Source: Psychrobacter frigidicola (GTDB lineage: Bacteria; Pseudomonadota; Gammaproteobacteria; Pseudomonadales; Moraxellaceae). Taken from it: DNA of 64,000 bases. A program made the position numbers and the translations under genes. Within the stretch, counting starts at the first letter, position 1. The number at the start of each line of letters is the position of its first letter. Shown here one piece after another: positions 30,928 to 40,264 of the stretch. A model generated the notes under the pieces. It did no database searches. It worked only from the letters and a program-made list of their open reading frames with translations, and was not told the origin of the DNA. The stretch lies in the NCBI RefSeq assembly GCF_007997305.1, contig NZ_VORZ01000002.1:372001-436000 (forward strand), read 5' to 3'.

Positions 30928-31500
30928 TTGAAGCATCAACACCTAACAGTGACGCCCTCTTCTATGCCTATGAACACTGAGATTATGAACACTAAACCCC
31001 AAGCACCTGTTGTGACAGTGCACCAAGCACGCCGTACCTCGACGAGGCACACATTTTTAAATAAGCGTCAAATACCCACTTATGGACGAAACCAATCCGG
31101 TTTTACCCTTATTGAGATCATGGTGGTGATTGTTATTCTGGCGATTCTGGCTGGTTTAGTCGTTCCCAAAGTAGTGGGACAAAGTGATAAAGCACGGGTA
31201 AAAACTACTGAGACTGCGCTAGCAACAGTCTCTAACGCGCTGGATATGTATAAGATTGATAATTCACGTTATCCCACCACTGCGCAGGGTTTAGACGCAT
31301 TAACGACACCGCCTGCGGATGCCAAAAACTATCCTGAAGGTGGTTATATCAAAGGCGGCTATCCAACAGATGGTTGGGAAAATGAGATGCAATACGTTGC
31401 TCCGGGTAGTGAAAGTCGGCCTTATGATTTATTTTCACTGGGTGCTGATGGTCAGCAAGGTGGCGAAGGTCAAGACGCTGATATTTATGCCCAGCTGTAG
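30928..31500 (+). CDS. gspG: Type II secretion major pseudopilin GspG
   Basis: 190 aa if the TTG at 30928 is used; ATGs at 30964 and 30970 are more likely starts but none has a good ribosome site. The prepilin cleavage site is [25 protein letters not shown] with Glu at +5, then ARVKTTETALATVSNALDMYKIDNSRYPTTAQGLDAL and the C-terminal PYDLFSLGADGQQGGEGQDADI calcium-binding region, all GspG-specific. The leader before the cleavage site is unusually long (tens of residues). It builds the pseudopilus that pushes exoproteins through the outer membrane. Confidence 0.94.
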   Translation: MKHQHLTVTPSSMPMNTEIMNTKPQAPVVTVHQARRTSTRHTFLNKRQIPTYGRNQSGFTLIEIMVVIVILAILAGLVVPKVVGQSDKARVKTTETALATVSNALDMYKIDNSRYPTTAQGLDALTTPPADAKNYPEGGYIKGGYPTDGWENEMQYVAPGSESRPYDLFSLGADGQQGGEGQDADIYAQL

Positions 31501-31581
31501 CGGCATTGTTAAGAGCTAAATAGAGAGAATATAAGTGACTGAATAATTTAACTGCAGTCGCCAGGCCACTACTAGGTCGTC

Positions 31582-31628
31582 AAAAACTACCAACCAATAA
31601 TGCGTTATTGGTTGGTAGTTTTTTTATC
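31582..31628 (+). terminator. Terminator after gspG
   Basis: A perfect 19-bp inverted repeat, arms 31582-31600 and 31605-31623, loop TGCG, with a T tract. Strong intrinsic terminator. Confidence 0.9.
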
Positions 31629-31674
31629 GTTATAACTTTTATATATTTTTATTAGTAATCATAGGTAGCTATTT

Positions 31675-32241
31675 ATGTTCATTAAGACGTCATTCACTTC
31701 ATCAGCATTAAACAAAGTAATCCCTAAAAAATCTTATATCTTTGCACTTGCCTTAACCAGTACCTCGTTATTGACAGGACTGATGGCAACCTCAATGACA
31801 GCGCAAGCCGCTGGTTTAAATGAATTATTCGGTAATAGCCAAAGTAGCGCATCGAAGTTTTTGCCCGTAGATAAAGCTTTTCAAGTAACGAGCAGTAGTA
31901 AAGCTTCCTCTAACGGTACGCGCTTTTCGATTAATTTTGATATCACTCCAGGTCATTATGTTTACAAAGACCAGCTTACCTTAAGCTTTCCTAAAGGAGT
32001 GCGCGCAACCCCTTTTACTTTTAGTCAGTCACCGGTCGCAATCAATGATCCAACTTTTGGCAAAGTACCTGTGTTTACTCAAAGAAATATGGTGGCAACC
32101 ACGACTTTGACCTCTACTAATGGCAAGCCTATAAAAAATGCAGCAGTCGTTATTGGCTGGCAAGGCTGTGCTAAAGCCGGACTGTGCTATCCACCCGAAA
32201 AGATTAAAACCACAGTCAATGTTGCGGCGACCCGTAAATAG
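31675..32241 (+). CDS. Free-standing DsbD alpha-like domain protein
   Basis: 188 aa. Signal peptide (KKSYIFALALTSTSLLTG...MTAQA) and a single domain like the periplasmic N-terminal alpha domain of DsbD, with the redox Cys pair in GWQGCAKAGLCYPPEKI (Cys165, Cys171). It is very similar over its whole length, signal peptide included, to the start of the adjacent dsbD, so it is a tandem partial duplication. It lacks the membrane beta and thioredoxin gamma domains and ends in a normal stop. It could shuttle electrons between DsbD and other periplasmic partners. Confidence 0.88.
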   Translation: MFIKTSFTSSALNKVIPKKSYIFALALTSTSLLTGLMATSMTAQAAGLNELFGNSQSSASKFLPVDKAFQVTSSSKASSNGTRFSINFDITPGHYVYKDQLTLSFPKGVRATPFTFSQSPVAINDPTFGKVPVFTQRNMVATTTLTSTNGKPIKNAAVVIGWQGCAKAGLCYPPEKIKTTVNVAATRK

Positions 32242-32394
32242 TTATTGAGCAAATAATTAGCTGGCTATTTGATAACTGAATACCTAGCAATTAAAAATAT
32301 AAACCTCATAAAGGTACAGATATAACGCCGACCCTAGATGAGCTTGTTGCATTAGCAAGTCTGTTTAAACGTTAGTAATAAAAGGTAGCCCTTC

Positions 32395-34635
32395 ATGTCT
32401 ATAAAGACGCCTGCAAAAAAATCATCGTTAATCAAAAAAATTAACCCCAAAAAGTCTTATGTTTTTGCGCTTGCGGTAGCCAGTACTACGCTTATTACGG
32501 GATTGACTGCCACGACAATGACGACTCAAGCGGCTGGTTTGGGTGATTTGTTTAGCAGTGACCAAGGCAGCGCGCAAAAGAAGTTTTTACCCGTAGATAA
32601 AGCCTTTAAAGTCAGTACCAGTACCAAAACTGCGGCTACTGGTACACGCTTATCGATTAACTTTGACATCACCCCTGAACACTATGTTTATAAGGATCAA
32701 ATCAAGCTAACCTTGCCTGCTGGGGTAAGTGCTGCTCCGTTTACTTTTAGTCAGAAGCCCGTCTCAATTGATGATCCAACTTTTGGACAAGTGCCAGTAT
32801 TTGATCAAGCAAATATGGTAGCCACTACGACTTTGACCAGTAATAGCGGTAAAAGTGTAGATAAAGGTGCGGTTGTTGTCGGGTGGCAAGGCTGTGCGAA
32901 AGCGGGCTTATGCTATCCTCCTGAAAAGATTAAAACCACGGTTAATATTGCAGCGACTCCGCAAAAGGCAGCGATAGCGGCGGTTAGTACTGCTAGTAAC
33001 AATAATGCTAGCAGCAACGCAAAAACAGATGCTGCAAAAGCAACGGCAACTGCTAACTCAGAACAAAAGAGCGCCAATACTACTGACGGTGCTGTAAATA
33101 CAATAACTGGTGCTGATACGACTAGCGATATTGGGCAACAGGATAGTGATACTGATGGCACTTTAGTAAGTAACGAATCTTTAGATAGTACTGACCTTGA
33201 AAGCACTGATTTAGAAAGTACGGATAATAGCGATACCAACACGATTTCTGGTGCGGATAGCAGTATGATATCTGGAGCGGACAGCAACACCATAAGTGGC
33301 GCTGATACTGCCAATAGCAGTAACGTTGTTGCTGGCAATAATTTAGAAGAAAGTGATCCGTTTGGCTTAGCTAAGCATCCTTGGTTAGCGCTTGTTTTAT
33401 TATTCTTAGCAGGTTTAGGCTTGGCATTCACCCCTTGTGTATTACCTATGCTGCCTATCGTTGCTAATATTGTTGCCCGTCAACAGAACCCGACGGTCAA
33501 AAAAGGCGTTATCTTAACCACTAGCTATGCGATAGGGGTATCAATTGCTTACGGTATCTTAGGGGCAGTGATAGCGGTCTTTGGTGAGTCATTAGGTATT
33601 ATCGGTTGGCTGCAAAACCCAATTATTTTGATTAGTTTTGCTATCATTTTTGTATTATTAGCCCTTTATATGTTGGGTGTGTTTTCGATTCGCTTGCCAC
33701 GTTTTATTACTAGTAAGATGGAAGGCTTAAGCCAAGCTGGTGATAGTAAATTGGGTAGTGCTGGCGGAAGCTTAGCCGCTGGATTCTTATCTGCATTAGT
33801 GGTATCCCCTTGCGTGTCTGCACCATTATTTGGCGCGTTGCTTGCAGTCTCAACGATCGGTAGTCCACTGCTTGGCTTTGCTGCATTGTTCATGCTTGGG
33901 TTTGGTTTATCAGCGCCACTTATTCTAATTGGTGCGACCCAAGGTAGCATCATGCCCAAAGCTGGCGAGTGGATGAACTGGGTTAAGCAAGGCTTTGCCC
34001 TATTGTTATTTGCCGTGGCTTTATTATTGATTGAACGGGTATTCATTTCACCGGTCATGTTATTAGTATGGGCGCTATGGTTTATGGTTGTGGCGACATG
34101 GGCATGGAGCTGGTTAGGCAAAGGCCGGATGCTGACTCAGGCACTTGGTTTAGTGGCTGGTATTTGGGCTGCCTGCTTGATTATTGGGGCCGCTTTGGGC
34201 AATGATGACAGTCTGCATCCTCTAGCATCATTAAGCGCTGCCCCAATGGCTATTCAGTCCATAGGTGGACAATCCACGGGTAATAATAGTGTTAGCAATG
34301 CGTCTGATGAGAAAATCACTACTTTAGCAGAGCTGGATGCCATTACTGCTGCCAACCCGAAAGTGTTGGTTGATTTGACTGCTGACTGGTGTGTTGAGTG
34401 CCGTATTATGGACAAGAATCTATTCCATAATCGTCCGGCACAAATGCAAGGCTGGCAGTTGGTGCGTTTAGATATCACCGATACCACCGAAGATTCTAAG
34501 GCTATTTTAGCGCGCTATAAGTTATTTGGGCCGCCAACGTTACTCTATTATCAAGATGGTCAATTGGTTAATAAACAAGTTGGCGAAATTGGTCGTCAAG
34601 AGTTCGAACAGACATTGACGGCGCTAAATAAATAA
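32395..34635 (+). CDS. dsbD: Thiol:disulfide interchange protein DsbD
   Basis: 746 aa. Signal peptide; alpha domain with Cys167/Cys173 in GWQGCAKAGLCYPP; a long low-complexity linker (about 195-320); membrane beta domain with about eight segments and the two reactive Cys in FTPCVLPMLP (Cys348) and VSPCVSAPL (Cys473); C-terminal thioredoxin-like gamma domain with ADWCVECR (Cys666, Cys669). It carries electrons from cytoplasmic thioredoxin to periplasmic DsbC, cytochrome c maturation and other partners. The linker is far longer than in E. coli and contains short repeats. A putative haem-rich periplasm (several c cytochromes here) fits its need. Confidence 0.95.
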   Translation: MSIKTPAKKSSLIKKINPKKSYVFALAVASTTLITGLTATTMTTQAAGLGDLFSSDQGSAQKKFLPVDKAFKVSTSTKTAATGTRLSINFDITPEHYVYKDQIKLTLPAGVSAAPFTFSQKPVSIDDPTFGQVPVFDQANMVATTTLTSNSGKSVDKGAVVVGWQGCAKAGLCYPPEKIKTTVNIAATPQKAAIAAVSTASNNNASSNAKTDAAKATATANSEQKSANTTDGAVNTITGADTTSDIGQQDSDTDGTLVSNESLDSTDLESTDLESTDNSDTNTISGADSSMISGADSNTISGADTANSSNVVAGNNLEESDPFGLAKHPWLALVLLFLAGLGLAFTPCVLPMLPIVANIVARQQNPTVKKGVILTTSYAIGVSIAYGILGAVIAVFGESLGIIGWLQNPIILISFAIIFVLLALYMLGVFSIRLPRFITSKMEGLSQAGDSKLGSAGGSLAAGFLSALVVSPCVSAPLFGALLAVSTIGSPLLGFAALFMLGFGLSAPLILIGATQGSIMPKAGEWMNWVKQGFALLLFAVALLLIERVFISPVMLLVWALWFMVVATWAWSWLGKGRMLTQALGLVAGIWAACLIIGAALGNDDSLHPLASLSAAPMAIQSIGGQSTGNNSVSNASDEKITTLAELDAITAANPKVLVDLTADWCVECRIMDKNLFHNRPAQMQGWQLVRLDITDTTEDSKAILARYKLFGPPTLLYYQDGQLVNKQVGEIGRQEFEQTLTALNK
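33172..33320 (+). repeat. Short in-frame repeats in the DsbD linker
   Basis: The DNA encodes LDSTDLESTDLESTD and then three copies of TISGAD or MISGAD, with an earlier ITGAD nearby. The peptide repeats are imperfect at DNA level. They lengthen the linker between the alpha and beta domains. Confidence 0.75.
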
Positions 34636-34762
34636 CGCAAAATCAATCAGTCTTAATCTTAAATATTATCAATGAGTCAGCGCTGCTATAAACCAGTTGC
34701 TGGCTTGTTTGTTTTTATTGAACCAACTTTGTAATATCTTTAAAAAGAGTCATCCTACCTCT

Positions 34763-35275
34763 ATGAATATTCCTATCCTCTCGAATGCGGTTGTAAAACA
34801 GGCTCGATATTTAACAATAGGCTTGCTTGCTGCTTCGGTTTTGCTGAGCGGTTGCCAACCAAACGAGTCGTTATCTTCTACTATTAGTCAAAATAATGAT
34901 ATCAATAGCGTGGTCGAAAATGATAATAGCTGTCAAAATGACACCATCGTTAAAGCTTTTAAAGCCAAACTATCAAACCGTCAAGTCAACGGCTGCGGTA
35001 CTATTATTAAAGCTTTACCTGACGATAATGAAGGCAGCCGTCATCAAAAAATACTGATTGAACTTGAGGGTATTAGCCCGAAGCAGACCTTACTATTGGT
35101 GCATAATATTGATGTAGCACCGCGAGTGGCTGACGTGACAAAAGGCACACCGCTGAATTTTTATGGCGAGTACATTTATAATGATAAAGGCGGACTGGTA
35201 CATTGGACCCATCATGACCCTGCCGCGCGTCATCAAGGTGGCTGGATTGAAAGTAATGGCGTACGCTATGACTAA
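34763..35275 (+). CDS. DUF3465 lipoprotein
   Basis: 170 aa from the ATG at 34763; a longer frame starting TTG at 34697 is less likely. Signal peptide with lipobox LLSGC. The mature region matches DUF3465: VNGCGTIIKALPDDNEGSRHQKILIELEG, TLLLVHNIDVAPRVADV, FYGEYIYNDKGGLVHWTHHDPAARHQGGWI. Function is not established; the fold is thought to be small and beta-rich. It follows dsbD on the same strand by about 130 nt. Confidence 0.85.
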   Translation: MNIPILSNAVVKQARYLTIGLLAASVLLSGCQPNESLSSTISQNNDINSVVENDNSCQNDTIVKAFKAKLSNRQVNGCGTIIKALPDDNEGSRHQKILIELEGISPKQTLLLVHNIDVAPRVADVTKGTPLNFYGEYIYNDKGGLVHWTHHDPAARHQGGWIESNGVRYD

Positions 35276-35533
35276 TAATGCAGTCTAGTATCTGCAAAAA
35301 TAGTTGTCATTAATCAGAATTAAATATTAATCACTATTGAGTCCACAATCTCCTCTAGTAACAGTGGTATATTTTCATTACAATAAATTAACATTTGTAA
35401 AGCAGCGATACTCATTAGCTATTGCTGCTTTTAATACCTACTAGTCTTTATATCACTACCTAATTTAGCAATTACACCAATGATTACCTCAGATACTCTG
35501 CTGGCTACAATGTCAGTAAGATAAAGGACGTCT

Positions 35534-36949
35534 ATGTTTGCCCATATTATCTCGCCGCGTCAAAGCGTTCATTACCAAGGTATGCCTACTTATCTAAGCC
35601 TTGCTATTGGACTAGTGCTCATTGGTGGTAGTGTGCAAGTACAAGCTGCCAATAAAGGGCAGGTATATAATGAGCTGCCCGCCGAAGGTGTGTTAGTTGA
35701 ACCTAAATCTGATAGCTCGTCAAAAGTGGTTTATAAGCGTTCACAATCTTCCAAGATAACGGCTGATGAGAGTAAATTGGCGGATAAAGACTTTGTAGCA
35801 ATGAAAGCGAATTTGTTTGTTGAATGTACCCAAGTACAAAGTAGTGCCGCGCGTTTGGCCTGCTTCGATCAAGTCGCTCAGCAAGGTACTACGCCAAGCT
35901 ATACCATGACCAAACAACCGTTAGATTTAGCAAAAACTTTGAAAACAACAGTAACCGGTAAACCACAAGTCATCCTTGCAGAAGAGGGTACAGATACTAA
36001 CGGGCTGCTTGCTAATCAGTCAGAATTTAACCAGTCACCCTCTAACGAGGGCTTAGACACGATTGGACTGACTGAAAGAGAAGCACAAGTATTAGAAGAC
36101 GTTGGTGTCACTCAAGCGGATATCGAAAAATATACGCCGTTAAGTTTAATTTATGATTTGGATAAGAATAGCGAGCGCGGTACGTGGACACTAAGACCCC
36201 ATAACCCCAACTATATACTGCCATTATTCTACACCGTTGACCCTAACCTAAGTCCGGGGACCCCCTCGCAAGAGCAAGAGTCTTTTACTTCTAATGATAT
36301 ACGCAATACTGAGCTAAAATTCCAATTATCTTTTAAGAGTAAAGTAGCTGAAGACTTATTTAATACGAATGCCGATCTATGGTTTGGTTACACGCAGCAG
36401 TCGCACTGGCAAGTCTATAACGAAGACAACTCAAGACCGTTCCGAGCGACTGATTATCAGCCAGAGATATTTTTGACTCAACCTGTTACCGCAAATCTAC
36501 CCTTTGGCGGGCGTTTGCGCATGCTAGGAGTCGGAGCAGTACACCATTCAAATGGTAAGTCAGATCCGATATCGCGCTCATGGAACCGTGTCTATTTGAT
36601 GGGCGGCGCTGAATGGGGTAAATTCTCAGTCATACCGCGTATATGGACACGCATAAAAAATGAAAATGAAGATAAGGATGATAACCCAGATATCGAGGAC
36701 TTCATGGGCCATGGTGATGTGACTTTCTTGTATGACCTACCCAATCAGAAGAGTCTAAGTGGTACCTTGCGCTATAACGCTAAAACTAATAAAGGTGCTG
36801 CACAAATTGACTATATTTATCCATTGACGAAAAATCTCAATGGCTATGTGCAGCTGTTCCAAGGTTATGGCGAGTCGCTTATCGACTATAACTATGAGAA
36901 TACCGCCATTGGCGTTGGGATAGTGCTTAATGACTGGAAAGGGTTTTAA
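35534..36949 (+). CDS. pldA: Outer membrane phospholipase A1
   Basis: 471 aa. Signal peptide (to about residue 36), an N-terminal extension of roughly 150 residues with MKANLFVECTQVQSSAARLACFDQVA, then a 12-stranded OMPLA barrel. The catalytic triad is visible: His337 and Ser339 in HHSNGKSDPISRSW and Asn351 right after, with the same spacing as His142, Ser144 and Asn156 of E. coli PldA. The end is GYGESLIDYNYENTAIGVGI. It hydrolyses mislocalised phospholipids in the outer leaflet, using Ca2+ and dimerisation. AAAGGACG precedes the ATG. Confidence 0.95.
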   Translation: MFAHIISPRQSVHYQGMPTYLSLAIGLVLIGGSVQVQAANKGQVYNELPAEGVLVEPKSDSSSKVVYKRSQSSKITADESKLADKDFVAMKANLFVECTQVQSSAARLACFDQVAQQGTTPSYTMTKQPLDLAKTLKTTVTGKPQVILAEEGTDTNGLLANQSEFNQSPSNEGLDTIGLTEREAQVLEDVGVTQADIEKYTPLSLIYDLDKNSERGTWTLRPHNPNYILPLFYTVDPNLSPGTPSQEQESFTSNDIRNTELKFQLSFKSKVAEDLFNTNADLWFGYTQQSHWQVYNEDNSRPFRATDYQPEIFLTQPVTANLPFGGRLRMLGVGAVHHSNGKSDPISRSWNRVYLMGGAEWGKFSVIPRIWTRIKNENEDKDDNPDIEDFMGHGDVTFLYDLPNQKSLSGTLRYNAKTNKGAAQIDYIYPLTKNLNGYVQLFQGYGESLIDYNYENTAIGVGIVLNDWKGF

Positions 36950-36975
36950 TCAGAGGGCAAATATATAGCGCCTAT

Positions 36976-37782
36976 ATGCAACGTTTAGCCCCTTACCAAA
37001 GCGGCCTATGGCTGGCAGAATATCTTAATAATCGCTGTCAGCTCTGTCGTGTTACTCGCAGTGAGCGACAAGGATTGCCTCCCTCTAGACATCAGGATAC
37101 TGGTCTATTGTCAGTTGCCAGCTCTCGTTTTAATAAAGGGCTGTTATGTCCACACTGTCATAATCATATTATGTGGGTGCCAACTTCTTTTGAGGTGGAT
37201 ATGTCGGCAGGTACGTCGCTATCTATTCAAGCGGCAAGCTATTATGACTATCCTATTCGCCAAGCCATTCGCGCTTTTAAACACCATGAAGACATGACCA
37301 AGCTGCCCTTACTCGTGCATGTATTGCGTCAGTTACCCCGTCCTCGCGGCTGTCACAGCAGCAATAGTGTCATCATTCCCATGCCCACCACATCCAGTCG
37401 CTTAATGAAGCGTGGCTTCGATCCTGTAACCGTTTTATCTGCTTATTTATCTAAGCATTGGCAAATTCCATTATGGGATGGGGTACAGCGTGTTGATCAT
37501 ACCGTCAGCCAACAAGGGTTAACCCGTGCTGAACGCTTAACCAACCTCGATAATGCCTTCAGTATTAGTGAGCTGCCACTTGCCAAACGTCTGCTATTAT
37601 TCGATGATGTGGCCACCACTGGTGCCAGCCTACAAGCATTGGCACGGACGTTTCTTGATTCTACGATAGAAAGTTCTGTTACTGGCTTCTCTACCCCTGA
37701 CGCACATATCTCTTCTACCCACTCTTATAAAATTACAGCCTACGCTCTAGCGCATGGCAGCTCTCGTTATAAAGAAATATAA
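36976..37782 (+). CDS. comF: ComF family phosphoribosyltransferase-like protein
   Basis: 268 aa. An N-terminal zinc-ribbon with CQLC and CPHCHNH is followed by the PRTase region: AIRAFKHHEDMTKLPLLVHVL, VIIPMPTTSSRLMKRGFDPVTVLS, and the PRPP loop LLLFDDVATTGASLQAL. ComF acts in natural transformation (late step of DNA uptake); GntX homologues have related names. It follows pldA by 26 nt. An Arg-rich insertion near residue 30-50 is unusual. Nearby type IV pilus genes fit a role in competence. Confidence 0.9.
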   Translation: MQRLAPYQSGLWLAEYLNNRCQLCRVTRSERQGLPPSRHQDTGLLSVASSRFNKGLLCPHCHNHIMWVPTSFEVDMSAGTSLSIQAASYYDYPIRQAIRAFKHHEDMTKLPLLVHVLRQLPRPRGCHSSNSVIIPMPTTSSRLMKRGFDPVTVLSAYLSKHWQIPLWDGVQRVDHTVSQQGLTRAERLTNLDNAFSISELPLAKRLLLFDDVATTGASLQALARTFLDSTIESSVTGFSTPDAHISSTHSYKITAYALAHGSSRYKEI

Positions 37783-38081
37783 TTCTATAGACCAAATCCT
37801 CATATTGCCCTGAGAAGCATACTTTCTCTCTACTTATTGTATTTATGTATAATAAGTACTACTGTACTGTGTCTGGCTGTTCTTGGCATGTTTAATAGGT
37901 AGGTGTTAAGAAAGTTTATATTCTTATTTGGAATCTACCTCTATATTAAAATATAGTGGAATGAAAATTGCATCGTATAATACCTAAGCCCTTTAAATAT
38001 AAAAGGTTTAAACGGTAATGTTGATAAATAAAAGGTTAAGTCCAATGATTTATCAGGAGCTGTCAGCAATAGGATATTTAT
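37783..38081. other. Intergenic region upstream of the minor-pilin operon
   Basis: About 300 bases with no gene. TATAAT at 37848-37853 is a candidate -10 for the pilin operon, but the matching -35 is poor. No sigma-54 motif was found. Confidence 0.35.
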
Positions 38082-38576
38082 GTGAACGTGTCTACCAATA
38101 GCTCGTCATATTTGCAACCCGCGACCAGCGCAGGATTTACCCTGATTGAGCTGATGGTGACGGTTGCTGTCCTTGGCATTATCTTGAGTATTGCTGCGCC
38201 CAATATTAGCACTCAGCTTGCCAATCAGCGGGTAAAATCTACCACAGCTACTCTCAACAATGCGCTAAAAGAAGCCAAGGTTGAGAGCGTCATCCGTCGT
38301 CAGCCTATAACGGTAAGCTACGATAATGAAAGCAGCCCCAAATCTATTATTATAAAAGGCTTAGATGCCCAGCCTATAGCAAGTTACAGCTATGATGCCA
38401 AAAGTAGTATCAAAACCGCAACCACTACCAAAATTATTACCTTTGAGCCAAGTAAGCGCGTCACTGCTGCCGTCATTTATACTATTTGCGATAGCAATAG
38501 TGCGGCCAGCTCTCGGCAACTTGTGGTCAGTAGCGTCGCCAGTATCACCAGTCAGCTGGGAGGGTCATGTCCATGA
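38082..38576 (+). CDS. fimT: FimT-type minor pilin (GspH/FimT family)
   Basis: 164 aa with a GTG start at 38082 after AGGATATTTAT. Prepilin site [25 protein letters not shown] with Glu+5, then a GspH/FimT-type body (STTATLNNALKEAKVESVIRRQPI). In related bacteria FimT binds DNA and aids transformation. First gene of a minor-pilin operon; its stop overlaps the pilV start by 10 bases. Confidence 0.9.
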   Translation: MNVSTNSSSYLQPATSAGFTLIELMVTVAVLGIILSIAAPNISTQLANQRVKSTTATLNNALKEAKVESVIRRQPITVSYDNESSPKSIIIKGLDAQPIASYSYDAKSSIKTATTTKIITFEPSKRVTAAVIYTICDSNSAASSRQLVVSSVASITSQLGGSCP

Positions 38577-39088
38577 TTAGGTTGTCTTATCAGCGCGGGG
38601 TCGGACTGGTAGAAGTGCTGGTCGCGGTCCTATTACTATCTGTGGCGGTGCTGGGCTTTAGTGCTTTACAGCTTCAGGCCATCAAAGCAACCGAAGAGAG
38701 CTTGGTCCGTACGCAGGCGCTGAGTGTCGTACGCGGCTTAGCCGAAAATATGCGCGCCAATCCATTACAGCTCGGGGCTTATGAAACGGCTATCAACGAT
38801 ACCAGTATAACAGTCGTAAACTGCGTCGGAGTCACTACCTGCACTGCTAAAGAAATCGCTGCTAAAGAATCTAAAGCAGCGGTCAAAAAGCTACAAGAGT
38901 ATGACATCAGAATAAAAATGAAGACATGCCCGAGTGCTGCCAATATTTCTGAATTTTCTCAGATTAAATGTGTGATTGCTGCTTGGGGCGATACGCTGCC
39001 AGAGATGGGCACAAGTGCTCAAGACTGTGCTAATACTGATGGTACTTACAAAAGTGGCAGTACTTGCGTTATTGTAGAGGCCTACTAA
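38567..39088 (+). CDS. pilV: Minor pilin PilV
   Basis: 173 aa. Prepilin site QRG|VGLVEVLVAVLLLSVAVLGF with Glu+5 although Phe+1 is replaced by Val, as in the PilV family. The stretch ALSVVRGLAENMRANP is typical of PilV. The body has several Cys residues. Part of the tip complex that primes pilus assembly. It lies between fimT (overlapping) and pilW (two-base gap). Confidence 0.9.
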   Translation: MSMIRLSYQRGVGLVEVLVAVLLLSVAVLGFSALQLQAIKATEESLVRTQALSVVRGLAENMRANPLQLGAYETAINDTSITVVNCVGVTTCTAKEIAAKESKAAVKKLQEYDIRIKMKTCPSAANISEFSQIKCVIAAWGDTLPEMGTSAQDCANTDGTYKSGSTCVIVEAY

Positions 39089-39090
39089 CT

Positions 39091-40155
39091 ATGTCTAGCT
39101 ATCGATTACCGCAGCGCTTGCAGAGTGAAGTACAGCAAGGGTTTACCCTTATTGAGCTGATGATATCTCTTGTATTAGGCCTGCTGATATCAGCCGCAGT
39201 TATGCAAGTATTTTTGACCAGTCAGCGTGTGGATCGTATTCAGACTGCAGGCTCTGAGATTCAAGATAAAGCCGTGTTTGGTCTACAGTCTATCGAGCCG
39301 CAAGTGCGCCTCGCCAATTTAGGCAACGATGGTGTTGCCATTAATGACCATACCGCATTGGGCGGGATTGTCCTTACGGTAGGTAAATTTGACCCCAACG
39401 CAGAAGTGGAACAGGAAGCAGACGAGGGTAATGACAACGACGATACCTCGAACACCTCAGGCAGTAGCAATGTCATGATAAAAAACAGTCTTAAAAATGG
39501 TTTCTTGACTCGCAGTCAGGGCATGGACTCTAAAGGAAATAATAATAGTAAATGGAATGGCAGCTTAACCAATACTGATGTCTCTAGTGATCAGCTGACC
39601 ATCCAATATATTAATACGACAGGGCGAATTTTAGTGGACTGTGAGGGTAAAGATATTTTAATAGGTGCGCATGTCATCACTCGTTATTTCATCAAAGAAG
39701 GCAGTAATAACACCAGTAAGCTTGCTCGAAAAAATCTCAATCTCAACTGTGAGGCTGGACGTATAGAGAACAATAGAGTGATCAACTTTGGTCGTAAAGC
39801 AACGGGTGAAACCATCATTGAAAATATTGATCAGTTTAATATTCGTTTAGGGGTTCAAAGTACAGACGTGACCAACGGTGTACTAAGCTACCAATATGCC
39901 GATATGACTGTTAAAGAATATATGGATATCGACGACGGCGCAAAGCCCAATATCACCAATATTAGAATCGCTATATTAGCGAGAAGTACTGCCAATAGTC
40001 CTGAGGCTAGCGCGGATGTTTTTGATGTATTTGGCAGCAATCAAACGTTAAAAACCCAAGCGGACGCACCCAAATACCTGCGCCGCGTTTATGAATCAAA
40101 TATTTTACTACGCAATGCTCGCGTCATGCGTATTATTGATAGTAGCGCGCCATAA
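39091..40155 (+). CDS. pilW: Minor pilin PilW
   Basis: 354 aa from the ATG at 39091, just after the pilV stop; an upstream TTG at 39064 would overlap pilV. Prepilin site [28 protein letters not shown] with Glu+5, followed by QRVDRIQTAGSEIQDKAVFGLQSIEPQVRLA and a long C-terminal region, matching PilW. It has an acidic Asp/Glu/Asn-rich patch around residues 108-125. Minor pilin of the initiation complex with PilV, PilX and PilY1. Confidence 0.9.
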   Translation: MSSYRLPQRLQSEVQQGFTLIELMISLVLGLLISAAVMQVFLTSQRVDRIQTAGSEIQDKAVFGLQSIEPQVRLANLGNDGVAINDHTALGGIVLTVGKFDPNAEVEQEADEGNDNDDTSNTSGSSNVMIKNSLKNGFLTRSQGMDSKGNNNSKWNGSLTNTDVSSDQLTIQYINTTGRILVDCEGKDILIGAHVITRYFIKEGSNNTSKLARKNLNLNCEAGRIENNRVINFGRKATGETIIENIDQFNIRLGVQSTDVTNGVLSYQYADMTVKEYMDIDDGAKPNITNIRIAILARSTANSPEASADVFDVFGSNQTLKTQADAPKYLRRVYESNILLRNARVMRIIDSSAP

Positions 40156-40264
40156 ACTATAGCGCACCGTAAGTAGCTGTTAGTTACTTATTATAGGTCA
40201 AGCATATAAGATAACTTTAGCCTTAGGTTTGTTGGCTGATGCATATTAACAAAGGTAGCTCGCC

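Noticed and set aside
32913..33431. 172-codon open frame on the minus strand
   Set aside because: It is the shadow of the low-complexity DsbD linker, with a biased Val/Leu/Ala/Ser composition.
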